Shown piece by piece: positions 36,401-46,400 of a stretch of DNA of 64,000 nt. The notes under the pieces are model-generated. The model did not search any database and was not told the origin of the DNA. It worked only from the letters and a program-made list of their open reading frames with translations. Made by a program: the position numbers and the translations under genes. The stretch is from Ereboglobus sp. PH5-10 (GTDB lineage: Bacteria; Verrucomicrobiota; Verrucomicrobiia; Opitutales; Opitutaceae). The first letter of the stretch is position 1. Every line of letters begins with the position of its first letter. The stretch lies in NCBI RefSeq assembly GCF_029504735.1, contig NZ_JAQFIP010000004.1, forward strand, positions 218,613-282,612. Reading direction: 5' to 3'.

Positions 36401-39400
36401 CAACCTCGTTCGCAACACCGGCGATATTACGACGCGAACCGAGGGCGGCGCTGAAGACGGCGGCGGCGGCATCAGGGTGTCCATGGGAACCCTGGGCACG
36501 GGCGGCGATGCCTCCCAAATAAAAATCATCAACGATGGCAAAATCGACACCGACCGGACCGGCATTTACGCCGCGTCGCACAAGGGCGCCGCAAGCGTGA
36601 CCCGCGCGGGCGAGATCGACATCACCAACAACGGCGTCATCGAAGCCGCCACCTACGGTATTTACGCCCGTCATTACAACACCCTGGGCGACCTGACGAT
36701 CCGCAACACCGGAAGCATCACCTTCGCCAACGCCATCGCGCCAAGCAGCACGACGGCTCCGTCCGGAATCCACGCGGAAGCCATCGACGGTCTCATGGAA
36801 ATTGACAACGCCGGCGACATCTCAATCAACAGCGTTTCCGAACCCAACGCCCACGGCATCAACGCCGTCAAGACGGGCACCACCGGCGACATTTACATCA
36901 ACAACGCCGCCGACATCGAAACCACCGGCAACGCCTCCCACGGCATCCACGCCCAGGCGGCTGGCGACAGCAATATCTCGGTCCGCAGCACCGGCGACAT
37001 CACCACCACCGGCACCGCATCCTACGGCATCTACGCGCAAATCACCGGAACCGCCTCGACCGGCACGGTCACCATCGGCACGGCCGCAAATCCGATTTCC
37101 GGCGCGATCACCAACACCGGCAACGGCGGCCACAGCATCTACGCGAGCAACGCCGGCAACGGCGACTCCATCATTCACGCCGCCGCCACGGTTTCCCACA
37201 CCGGCGACCTCAACGGCACGGCCCCCACCGAGGGCATCGTCGCCCACTCAGCCGGCGCCGGCAGCTCCATCATCCATTACACTGGCGCGAAAGTCGAAGT
37301 CACCGGCTTCAACGCCGACGCGCTCTGGGCGCAGCACGGCGGCACCGGCTCGGGCAACGCCCAAATCTACGCCACCGGCGAAATCATCGCCGCCGGCTCC
37401 GGCTCCAACCCGCAAGGCATCGTCGCGCACGTCGGCGGCACCGGCCAAATCGCCGTCGAATACACAGGCACGCACATCCTCGCGGGCAACGCCGCCACCA
37501 TCTCCGGCAACGCCATCAACGCCGGACACAACGGCGCCTCCGGCAACGTCACCGTCACCTCCAACAACGCCGACTCGCTCATCGAAACCCTCGGCGCCGA
37601 CAGCCGCGGCATCCGCGCCTACACTAGCAACACCGGCAACAACGGTGACATCCGCATCGGCTACACCGCCGACCGCGTCGGCGCGACCGACACCCTCGCC
37701 GACACCTACACCGCATCGGCTGTCAGCGGCACCATCCGAACCGCCGGCGACCGCTCGCACGGCATCATGGCCTTCACCACCGGCGGCACCGGCGCGATGC
37801 TCATCAACAACGCCGCCACCATCGAAACCGGCGGCTCCTCCGCCCACGGCATCTCCGCAACCGGATACGACAGCGTCACCAAGGACCTCCTCCAGGCCGC
37901 CGGCTCCATCACCATCAACAACACCGGAGACATCACCACCAACGGCAATGAAGCCCACGGCCTTCACGCCACCGGCACGGGCGACATCTCAATCACCAAC
38001 TCCGGCGCGATCATTACCACGGGCACGTTCTCGCACGGTATTTACGTCGTCGGCAAAAGCGGCATCACCATCGACAACAACGCCGGCATCACCACCGGCG
38101 CCAAAAGCGCGCACGGCATTTTGGTCAACGCCAACAGCGGCAACGGCGATGTCAGCGTCACGCACGCCACCGGCAAAATCACCATCGAAGATGGCTCGGA
38201 CGACACGGGCGCGGGCAGCTGGCTCAACGGCGCCGGCGTGGCCGTCTACATCAGCAAATCCGGCACCGGCAACGTCAACCTGGTCATCGACGGCGACATC
38301 GAAACCCACGCTCAAAACCGCGGCGCCGGTGCGTATATCCACGCCATGAACAACATCGGCGACCTGTCCATCACCGGCTCGGGCAACATCCTCGCCGCCG
38401 CCGACATCCCCGAGAGCACGGGCACAAACGTCTATTCCTACGGCCTCGCCGCGACCATCAACGGCAGTGCGGTCCGCAACGACGGCAAGGTGACGATCAC
38501 CTATTCCTCCGGCACCATCGAAACCCGCGGCAATTCCGCCTACGCGCTCTATGCCGGCGTCACCTCCGGCACCACGCCGGGCGGCGCCAACAGCGCAGCC
38601 GCCATCATCAACACAGGCCGCCTCATCACTGCGGGCGGCTCGTCGAGCGCCATTTACGCCCGCACCGAGAATACCGAGGGCGCGGCCATTGTCGTCAACT
38701 CCGGCAACATCAACACGAGCGGCACATCCTCCCACGGCATTCATGCTTATTCGGGCTCAGTAAGCGCCAACGCCCGCAACAACGCCGAAACCAACTCCGT
38801 TTATCTGGCCGCCCTCACAACAACGCCCGCCCCCGGCTCCACCAGCACAATCGCCACGACCGGCGACTACTCGCACGGCATCTACGCAGTCGGCTCCGGC
38901 GCGCGCATCGTCAGCACCGCCGAAACAACCAACATCAGCACAACCGGCTCCACATCCTACGGCATCCACGCCGCCAACGGCGCCATCCTCTCCTTCAAAA
39001 ACGGCTCCATCACCACAACCGGCGACCTCTCCTTCGGCGCGGCGGCCAGCGGCGCGGGAACACTCTTCACCAGCACGCTCGCGCTCGACAACTTCAACAT
39101 CACCACCGCGGGCAACATGGCGCACGCCGCCTTCGCCAACTACGACGCCTTCGTGAGCATCACCGGCGGCACGCTCACCACAACCAGCGCCAACGCCAGC
39201 ACCGCCGTGATCAAGGCCTCCGGCTACGACAATACGCCGGGGGCCGATCGCGGCGGAAAACTCGTCGCACAAAACACCACCCTCATCGCCAAAAACAACG
39301 CCGTGGCCGTGACCGTTGACAACGCCGGCACAATCGAAACCACCAACGCCACCATCACCAGCGAGACGGGCGCCATCCTCTTCGGCACGGACAACCAGCC

Positions 39401-42400
39401 CGTCGGCGCCCCGCTCGGCAGCAGCGTCACAATCAAGACCGGCGCCATCACCGCCGCCGCCGAACTCGTCCGCGCCGTCAACACCACCGGCACGCTCACG
39501 CTCGACGGCGTCACCTCGGTCGCCAACGGCACAAACGCCATCTCGTTCCACGCCAGCGCCACCAACACCAACGCCCTCCGCGTCATCCTCGACAACGCCA
39601 CCAGCGTCACCGGCGACATCATCGGCGGACGCCAGGGCGAAACCACCCCCGACGACACCCTCTGGTCCTACACCGCCGCCACCGGCTCCAACACCCTCAA
39701 CCTCGACCTCCTCAACGGCTCGCAATTCCACGTCCGGCGCGCCACCTCCGGCGATTACACCTACAACCACCGCACGACCGCCGACGCCACCAGCGTTCTC
39801 AAAATCAGCCTCGCCGACGGCAGCGGCACAAACCTCATCGCCCTCGGCACCAACGCCGCCGCCGACATGGTCAACGATTTCCGCGGCACCCTCGCCCTCG
39901 GCAACGGCCGCTTCATCCTCGGCGGCGCCGCCAACTCGCAAGGCGCGACCAACATGTCCGCCCTCGCCAACGCCACCCTCCGCCTCGACGCCCTCAACCG
40001 CACCGCCGTCGAGGGCGCGGGCGCCATCGCCGGCCTCTCCTTCAACGGCGGCACCCTCGCCGTCCGCACCTCCGGCAGCACCGGCGTGAACTTCGTCGAG
40101 GACCTCCTCACCGTCTCCGGCACGCTCGACGCCTCCGGCGGCGGCACCGTCGAAGTCGCCCTCTCCGGCACCGTGCACAACATCATCCCCGCCACGCCGC
40201 CAAGCGCCCCCGCGCTCCTCGACCAGGACAACTACATCGAAACCGGCACCGCCGGCATGATGCAAAACCAGCTCGTCGCCGCCACCGGCACCGTGCGCAA
40301 CATCGGCACGCAACTCTCCATCAACTTCATCCCCTCCTCGACCAGCTCCGGCACAATCACCGGCGCGGTCTCCTCCACCAGTGCCCTCGTGCAATCCGGC
40401 ACGCACGTCGCCGACCTCACCTACGATTATTACGGCACCGTCACCGGCAGCGGCATCTACCTCAACTACGGTCTCGCGCAAATCGACGCCCTCGCCGGCC
40501 AGACCGTGCAAATCTCCACCGACGGCGCGACCGACAACACCCTCGGCGCCATCCTCTCCGGCTCCGGCAACTACACCTTCACCGCCACCGACGGCATGAA
40601 CATCCGCGTCGGCAACGGCCTCAGCGATTACACCGGCGCCACCACCATCGCCACCGGCACCGTCACCGCCATCACCGACAACGCCCTCGGCGCAACCAGC
40701 CGCCTCACCCTCGACCCCGGCTCCGTCCTCAACCTCGACGGCCACGAGCAAACCGTCCACGGCCAGGTTGTCGCTGCTGAAAATTCCGCAATCAATACAG
40801 GCGGAGGCGTGTTGAATGTCACAGCCACCACCACTGGCAGTGTGCGAACGGGCATGGGCATTTACGCCGGCAACGCAAAAATCAATGCCGACGGCGGCAG
40901 CCTCAATGTTGATATTCTCACTGGAGGTGACGCGGCTCATGCGGTCTATTCCGCCGCGGGGTCCTCCATCACGATCACCAGCGGAACCCTGCGCACCACC
41001 GGAGCCGGAGCTTCGGCCCTCACAAGCACCGGCAGCAGCGTCATCAATGCGTCACGGGTTGATATCAGCCTTACCGGCTCCAAATCCTATGGCGCCTATG
41101 CCTCAAACGGCGGTGTCATCAACCTCGCCGATAGCGCCATTGCCACAAGCGGCTTTTATGGCCTTGGCGTTGTTGCCGACGGCGGCGGTGCTGTTGTCAC
41201 AGCCACGAACGTGAGCATTGCCACCACGGGCGCGAGCGCCCACGGCGTTTATCTCGGCAATCCCGGTGACGCAACCGTCTCGCTCGTCAATACGGCGATC
41301 ACCACAACCGGCCCGAATGCGCACGGTGTTGACATCACCCCGCACACAAGCGGCACGGTTGGCGCCCGCACCGTCACCATTGACGGCGGGAGCATGCACA
41401 CCGCGGGTGACATCATCAATGTGGGTTACATTGAGGTTCCCAAGGGCTCGGCCGCCAGTAATGCGAACCTGGAAAATCAGGCGGTTGTCACCATCAAAAA
41501 CATCGGCTCCGCAGCCTCGCTCGTCGCCGAGACCGGCAACATTCTTAATGTGCAAACAGCCCGCACCGGCACTGATGGCTCTGTAACAAATGTTCCCACG
41601 ACAGTGACACTCAACGTCGAAAATTCATCCCTGTCGGGCAACATCATCACCGACAATGCAATCGCCGATGTCAGCGTCCTCTTGAAAAACGCGACCGCGC
41701 TCACCGGCAAAATCGACATCGCCAACGTGAACATCGACGCCACCAGCTCGTGGACGCTCACCGCCAGCTCCGACGTCAACAACCTCACCCTCGCCACCGG
41801 CGCGAAAATCTCCTTCGGCGCGCCCGCCGCCGACAACACCGTCTTCAAAACCCTGCGCGTCCACGGCAACCTCGCCGGCGGCGTCAACACGATCACGATG
41901 TCCGCGAACCTCGCCCTCCTCCGCGGCGACCTCCTCCGCATCGACGGCGCCACCACGGGCTCCTACACGCTCGACCTCTCCAACCACGGCGGCAACCCGA
42001 CCCGGGCCGGACAACGCCTCATGATTGTGCAAGCCGCGAACGAAGCCGACTTCAGCCTCACCGGCCCGCAATACCGCGACGCCGGCCTCTACCGTTATTA
42101 TTGGGTCAAGGGCGAAACCGACCCGGCCAACTGGTATCTTGCCAACCCCACCGGCACCGGCGACGAACCCTCGCCCTATAGCGACGCCGGCCAGACCATT
42201 GTCAACTCCGCCTCCCTCCTCGGCCTGAGCTGGCACTACGGCATGGATTCCCTTCACAAACGCATGGGCGACGTGCGCGCCGAAAACCTCGCCGCCAACG
42301 CGCCGCTCACCGGCAACGTCTGGATGCGCGGCTACACCTACCGCCTCAACGCCCTGAGCCCGATGCGCTCCAGCCGCTTCAGCCAGGACACCTACGGCAT

Positions 42401-43121
42401 CACCGCCGGCGCGGACAAAGCCCTGCGCAACAGCTCCGCAAACGCCACCTGGCTCCTCGGCGCGTTCATTGACATGGGCGGCACCGACCGCGATTTCCGC
42501 AACGCCGACGACGGCTCCAGCACCAACGTCGGCCTCGGCCTCTACGCGACCTGGCTCGGCGACGCCGGCTGGTATGCCGACATCGTGTTGCGCGCCGACC
42601 GTTACAAGCACGACTTTGAAAGCCGCCCGTATGGCGGCGCCACGGTATCCGGCGATTACACGAGCAAGGCGCAAGGCCTCTCGGTTGAGTTTGGCCGCAT
42701 GCTCAAGCGCGCCGACGGCTGGTGGCTCGAACCCTCCGTGCAAATCTCGCAAGGCTGGCTGAACGGCGACACCTACGAGACGGAATCGTCCGATCCGGGC
42801 AACCGCATGACCGTGCGCGTCTCCGACAGCGACACATTGCAATACCGCGGCCAGCTCCGCTTTGGACGCCAGCTCCTCTCGAGCCGCTGGCATCCCTACG
42901 GCAAAATCGGCGCGGCCCGTGTCGATGCCAACGGCGGCGAAATCACCGCGTTGGACACGAAGGTGGGCCCGACCTATCGCGGCTGGCGCATGGAAGCCGG
43001 CCTCGGCGCGGCGTATCGAATCGACGACGGCAGCCAGGTGTATTTGGATTATGAATACGCCAAGGCCCCCGCCTACGAACGCCCCTGGTCCCTAAGCCTC
43101 GGCTACCGCCGCATGTGGTAA
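33438..43121 (+). CDS. giant autotransporter (type V secretion) with repetitive passenger
   Basis: 3,227 residues from the ATG at 33438; a TTG at 33423 would add five. A signal peptide (about 1-37, ending GIANGQ) precedes a passenger of nearly 2,900 residues rich in Gly, Ser, Thr, Asn and Ala. The passenger has irregular repeats of the form INNTGDITTTGxxSHGIYA; I count 13 HGI triplets plus many YGI, HGL and HGV variants. Such repeats predict a right-handed parallel beta-helix. A linker near 2900 is followed by a C-terminal beta-barrel (from about 2916, starting SASLLGLSWHYGMDSLHKRMGD). The barrel has alternating aromatic strands and ends in the aromatic YRRMW. It should export its passenger through the outer membrane. 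The 9.7-kb frame has no interruption, so it is under selection. The role is probably adhesion or glycan contact. Confidence 0.93.
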   Translation: MKTHIRHSLDSLAGFSPAFILPLIFMAGIANGQTPTANVSGITSSTNYLVAGDPNFSPAFSATGQGAILTINGATIGTDASRATGAGGHASLISLGGNNGVVLPNDQDYGDLTLNLEGSILLYGRGSAIVEGIYIKTKSVDSTNTVNFNASNSVVDVTTSAVGSGNSNYTNTILAENQAASGGGTIVNITGDNNSFKTNYTGATVREMGTGANIYASGRKQAVINITGDNTTVESRGLAATGLSASSSTTAIINITGSNTQIRTDSVGIYANGGARASVNITGPGSSITTTAANAHGISTSSSAGSIRIDTTANITTAGTASDAIRAIATGSGAIDIGDAVTPITGTLTTTGHGAHGIETVNSGTGNINIHSAAEITTGGNSSHGIYASASAPVTSSAININNTGAITTSGTGAMGIHASGSGSGKITINNTGDLVTTSTATVGGTYSHAIHAYVTATGASDGIEINHANGSITTAAYDATGIRAESTATSGDITVTVTDANITANGVNGDGILVQTKGLNGTDTDINITTNGGSINILETPSQTGNGSANYGIAALHITGTGALADATGDINIDNNGTDISTGTGATGVANAASAIYAHQQTAAGAAFTAQGDIRITSTGDLSTLGGNSHGIHALISGTAATGNISIGVNDSGAAAPVSGKIATAGAASHGIYASNAGSGAITINNAADITTGGAGSYGIHAVIANPASDGDIIINNSGNISATQNSPTRAIATLHAGSGNTYIASTGNFDPGSTTQLAHLIHATHAASSSGGIFIGYNADGSEAPITGTFASQGGGFGILAQHLGANATINIKVGDDASFTNTIATKNNGEGVIHAIYKPDASIADADNKADINLDIGKARLDLKNGSPSTAYSDGVVSVMNRGLYGTITVASAAEINSHNAAGYRIQAGATNSNVNIRLGTDTAPITGSITTTGTSSPGYHVYSGEVRAGGNIEIHNAATIDATGNRAYGIFIDQRVRDDLTDSLNLVRNTGDITTRTEGGAEDGGGGIRVSMGTLGTGGDASQIKIINDGKIDTDRTGIYAASHKGAASVTRAGEIDITNNGVIEAATYGIYARHYNTLGDLTIRNTGSITFANAIAPSSTTAPSGIHAEAIDGLMEIDNAGDISINSVSEPNAHGINAVKTGTTGDIYINNAADIETTGNASHGIHAQAAGDSNISVRSTGDITTTGTASYGIYAQITGTASTGTVTIGTAANPISGAITNTGNGGHSIYASNAGNGDSIIHAAATVSHTGDLNGTAPTEGIVAHSAGAGSSIIHYTGAKVEVTGFNADALWAQHGGTGSGNAQIYATGEIIAAGSGSNPQGIVAHVGGTGQIAVEYTGTHILAGNAATISGNAINAGHNGASGNVTVTSNNADSLIETLGADSRGIRAYTSNTGNNGDIRIGYTADRVGATDTLADTYTASAVSGTIRTAGDRSHGIMAFTTGGTGAMLINNAATIETGGSSAHGISATGYDSVTKDLLQAAGSITINNTGDITTNGNEAHGLHATGTGDISITNSGAIITTGTFSHGIYVVGKSGITIDNNAGITTGAKSAHGILVNANSGNGDVSVTHATGKITIEDGSDDTGAGSWLNGAGVAVYISKSGTGNVNLVIDGDIETHAQNRGAGAYIHAMNNIGDLSITGSGNILAAADIPESTGTNVYSYGLAATINGSAVRNDGKVTITYSSGTIETRGNSAYALYAGVTSGTTPGGANSAAAIINTGRLITAGGSSSAIYARTENTEGAAIVVNSGNINTSGTSSHGIHAYSGSVSANARNNAETNSVYLAALTTTPAPGSTSTIATTGDYSHGIYAVGSGARIVSTAETTNISTTGSTSYGIHAANGAILSFKNGSITTTGDLSFGAAASGAGTLFTSTLALDNFNITTAGNMAHAAFANYDAFVSITGGTLTTTSANASTAVIKASGYDNTPGADRGGKLVAQNTTLIAKNNAVAVTVDNAGTIETTNATITSETGAILFGTDNQPVGAPLGSSVTIKTGAITAAAELVRAVNTTGTLTLDGVTSVANGTNAISFHASATNTNALRVILDNATSVTGDIIGGRQGETTPDDTLWSYTAATGSNTLNLDLLNGSQFHVRRATSGDYTYNHRTTADATSVLKISLADGSGTNLIALGTNAAADMVNDFRGTLALGNGRFILGGAANSQGATNMSALANATLRLDALNRTAVEGAGAIAGLSFNGGTLAVRTSGSTGVNFVEDLLTVSGTLDASGGGTVEVALSGTVHNIIPATPPSAPALLDQDNYIETGTAGMMQNQLVAATGTVRNIGTQLSINFIPSSTSSGTITGAVSSTSALVQSGTHVADLTYDYYGTVTGSGIYLNYGLAQIDALAGQTVQISTDGATDNTLGAILSGSGNYTFTATDGMNIRVGNGLSDYTGATTIATGTVTAITDNALGATSRLTLDPGSVLNLDGHEQTVHGQVVAAENSAINTGGGVLNVTATTTGSVRTGMGIYAGNAKINADGGSLNVDILTGGDAAHAVYSAAGSSITITSGTLRTTGAGASALTSTGSSVINASRVDISLTGSKSYGAYASNGGVINLADSAIATSGFYGLGVVADGGGAVVTATNVSIATTGASAHGVYLGNPGDATVSLVNTAITTTGPNAHGVDITPHTSGTVGARTVTIDGGSMHTAGDIINVGYIEVPKGSAASNANLENQAVVTIKNIGSAASLVAETGNILNVQTARTGTDGSVTNVPTTVTLNVENSSLSGNIITDNAIADVSVLLKNATALTGKIDIANVNIDATSSWTLTASSDVNNLTLATGAKISFGAPAADNTVFKTLRVHGNLAGGVNTITMSANLALLRGDLLRIDGATTGSYTLDLSNHGGNPTRAGQRLMIVQAANEADFSLTGPQYRDAGLYRYYWVKGETDPANWYLANPTGTGDEPSPYSDAGQTIVNSASLLGLSWHYGMDSLHKRMGDVRAENLAANAPLTGNVWMRGYTYRLNALSPMRSSRFSQDTYGITAGADKALRNSSANATWLLGAFIDMGGTDRDFRNADDGSSTNVGLGLYATWLGDAGWYADIVLRADRYKHDFESRPYGGATVSGDYTSKAQGLSVEFGRMLKRADGWWLEPSVQISQGWLNGDTYETESSDPGNRMTVRVSDSDTLQYRGQLRFGRQLLSSRWHPYGKIGAARVDANGGEITALDTKVGPTYRGWRMEAGLGAAYRIDDGSQVYLDYEYAKAPAYERPWSLSLGYRRMW

Positions 43122-43167
43122 GGCGGTTTTGCGCCGTAACTTTCGGCAAAACGCATGTTAAAAGGAC

Positions 43168-43299
43168 ATGCGTCTGGCATCGCGGACGGAAGGCTGCGAC
43201 GATTCCCCTACATTCAACACCGTGCGCGAATGCCTCCACGCCGGCCTGGCCGGCTACTCCGGCGAGGGTCTCCCGGCGCTCGACAAACTGTTGAAATAG
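43168..43299 (+). pseudogene. short open frame, possible gene remnant
   Basis: A 43-codon frame beginning MRLASRTEGCDDSP and ending VRECLHAGLAGYSGEGLPALDKLLK in outline. The second half reads like the C-terminus of a larger soluble protein, while the first half and the upstream sequence do not, so it may be a tail left by deletion. It could equally be chance. The rest of the 300 bases between the autotransporter and the protease shows no gene. Confidence 0.25.
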
Positions 43300-43421
43300 C
43301 CTGAAACGTCCGCGGACCGGCAGCGGGTGCGCGCAAAACCCGCCCCTGCGATTATTGTTCGAAACATCGTTTTACCCCCACCTCGCGCGCCACCCCATCC
43401 GTGCCGTTGAAACTTTTTAGG

Positions 43422-46400
43422 ATGGCACAAAAACCCAAAGCCATGTTCCCTCCACGCATGATCGCTTTCAAGAAACCCGCAGTCCGGAAGATTTTTCTAA
43501 TCGGCACAACCGTGCTGCTCGTGACGGGAGTCGCCTTCATTTTTCATTCTAGGAAAGCCAGGCAAATTTCTCCGCAAACCGCAAAACAGCCCGTCGGCGT
43601 CACCGCGCCGCAATCCGTCGCGGACCGCCATAATCCCCAAACCGACACCGCAACTCTGATCGCGCCCGTTTCCGCCGGAACCATTGCAGCTAACCACGAC
43701 CAACATCACCGCCGTCGCACAGACGTCCGCGCCTCGTTGGCAACCCAACCATCCGGCGCAAACGCCTCCGCCCCCGCCGGAAGCAATGATGCCGCCGGGA
43801 CAGACGCGCTCACACAAAAGCAGCGCGCCATCCTCGAAACCATTCCCTCGGCCCGCTTCCGCGACGAACTCCTCTCCCTTGCCCCCGATGCCCGCACTTT
43901 CGCATTTAAAACCCTCGCGGCAAACCGCATACCCGCGGCGGATTTCGCCAGCCTGCACCTCACGCCCAAGGGGCATCTTTATTACGCGTGCCGCTTTGTC
44001 GCGGGAAACCATTCCGGCGGCGCGACGGCTGAAACTTCCACATCAGGCGCGCTCGATCCTGTGGTGGCCGCCGCCGCCGTTCCCATCAACCAGCCCCCCG
44101 TGCGCCACTCGCGCCCCGGCTCGACCAAGGTTCTCTTCCTCGACTTCGGAGGAGGCCTCATTGAAAACACCGCATGGAACAAATCCTATGAGGTCAATCT
44201 CTACCGCGCCCTCCCCTACAACATCGACGGCGACTCCACCACTTTCAACGAACAGGAGCAGGATAACATCGTCAAAATATGGGAGCGCGTTTCCGAATAC
44301 TTCTCCGCCTTCGACGTGGATGTGACCACCGAAAAACCCGCCGTCTTCACCCGCACCACAGGCCGAGTGCTGATCACCCGCAGCAATGACGCCAACGGGA
44401 GAAAGATGCCCGCAGCCGCCGACGGCGCCGACGGGGTCGCGATTTTCCAGAGGTTTGGATGGCTCGGTTATGAAACCGATTACAGCCCCGCCTTCATTTA
44501 TTATGACAAGCTGAATTCAATCAACGCCGACATCGCCTACGCCACCGCGCACGAATTTGGCCACAACCTCGGCCTCAGCCACGATGGCCCCGGCTATCAA
44601 ACCAACAGCGACGATTTTGGCTATTATCCGGGACACGGCGCGGGCGCCACCTCTTGGGGCACGATCATGGGCAATGCCTACAACACCAACCGGAGAAATG
44701 TCTACCAATGGTCGAAGGGAGAATATTACAGCGCCAACAACAAGGAGGACGACCTCATGATCATTGAGGGCAAATTCGGCTACCGCGGCATCATCGCAGC
44801 CACCACGCGCGCGGCCGCGCTCCCGCTCACCACCGGCGATGACGGCATCCTCGGCGCGAGCGGCCTCATTCGCAACGCCGACGAACCCCACTACTACGGC
44901 ATCAATCTCTCGGCCCCCGGCACCATCGACTTCTCGCTCTATCCGGCCCGCGTCTCCGGCACGGGCACGATCATAGGCAGCACCGACCTCAAACTCGAAA
45001 TCCTCGACTCCTCGGGAAACTTAAACAGTTCCAACGACTCCCCCACCCTCACCCACGCAACGCTCTCCAGGCAGCTCACCGCCGGCCAGTGGTATTTGCG
45101 CATCACCTCCGGAAGCACGGGAAACCCTCATGCGAACAGCATTTCCAGCCGCACCGGCTACACCGCCTACGGCAGCATCGGCCAATACACGCTCACCTCC
45201 AACCTCGTCCAGTCCAACCCATCCCTCGCCGCCGCGCTTGCCGGCGAACTCACATGGACGAAAGAGCCCGGCGCCGACACCGAATGGTTCGGCCAGACAA
45301 CGACCACCCACGACGGGGTCGCCGCCGCGCAAAGCGGAACCCTCGCGCAAGGCCAGAGCAGCGGCGTCCTCACCACCGTCGAAGGCTCCGGCACCCTCAG
45401 CTTCTGGTGGAAAATATCCGCCGACGCAGCCGACACCCTCGTCTTTGCCACCACCGACCTCTCAACCGCCCTGACCGAAACCCCCGCGTGCATCACCGGG
45501 CAGCTAGGCTGGGAGAAAAAAATCATCCCCATCCCCACCACCGGCACACACCAGTTCGGCTGGACCTTTGACAAAGCCTCCGCCGGCACCACCGGCGCGG
45601 CTTGGGTCGATCAAGTCGTTTGGACACCCGACAACTTCAACCCTGTCATCGCACCCAGCACCAAGGAGGCCGACTCCGGCTCCGGTCATTTCACACTCAC
45701 CGCCACAACCTCCAAAACATGGACGGCGACAACCGACGACTCATGGCTGGGCGTCACTCCCGCCTCCGGCAACGCAGGCAGCCAAACCCTCACCATCACC
45801 CACGACGCCAACGACACCGGCTCCCCGCGGCGCGCCACCGTCACGATTACCAGCGGCGGCATCAGCCGCGTCTGCGAAGTCGCGCAACCCGCGCACATCC
45901 CGCTCGCCACCGCGCTCGACAACAACCTCGTTTGGACGACCGGCGGCTCGAACATATGGCGCAGCCAGACCATTACCACGCACGACGGCCGGCACGCCGC
46001 CCGCAGCGGCATCATTCTCGGAACAAGCAGCACCAATGTGAACATCGGCCAAAACACCTGGCTGCAAACCACCGTCACCGGTCCCGGCATCGTCAGCTTC
46101 TGGTGGAAGGTCTCCTCCGAGGCCGAGGAACGCGACGAGGATGGCGATCCCTGGGGCGACATTCTGTATTTCAAGGTCAACGGAGAGGAACGCGCGCGCA
46201 TCTCCGGCGAAAAAGACTGGGCGCGGCGCGCGGTGCCGATTACCGGCACCGGCGCGCAGACGCTGACGTGGCTTTACCAAAAAGACCCCTATCTTGACAT
46301 CGGCGGCGACGCCGCGTGGCTCGACCAAGTGGTCTGGACAACCGGCACCGACATCACGCTCAGCATCAGCCCCGGCACCAAGCAGGTTTCCGCCAGCAGA

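Noticed and set aside
34300..39000. Possible CRISPR-like or tandem-repeat array
   Set aside because: The periodicity is protein-level (HGIYA and ITTTG repeats in one frame) with variable spacing and no constant DNA repeat.
38757..40940. 727-codon minus-strand frame inside the autotransporter gene
   Set aside because: Gly/Ala/Val/Asp-rich mirror of the repetitive passenger; the frame is open only because of strong codon bias.
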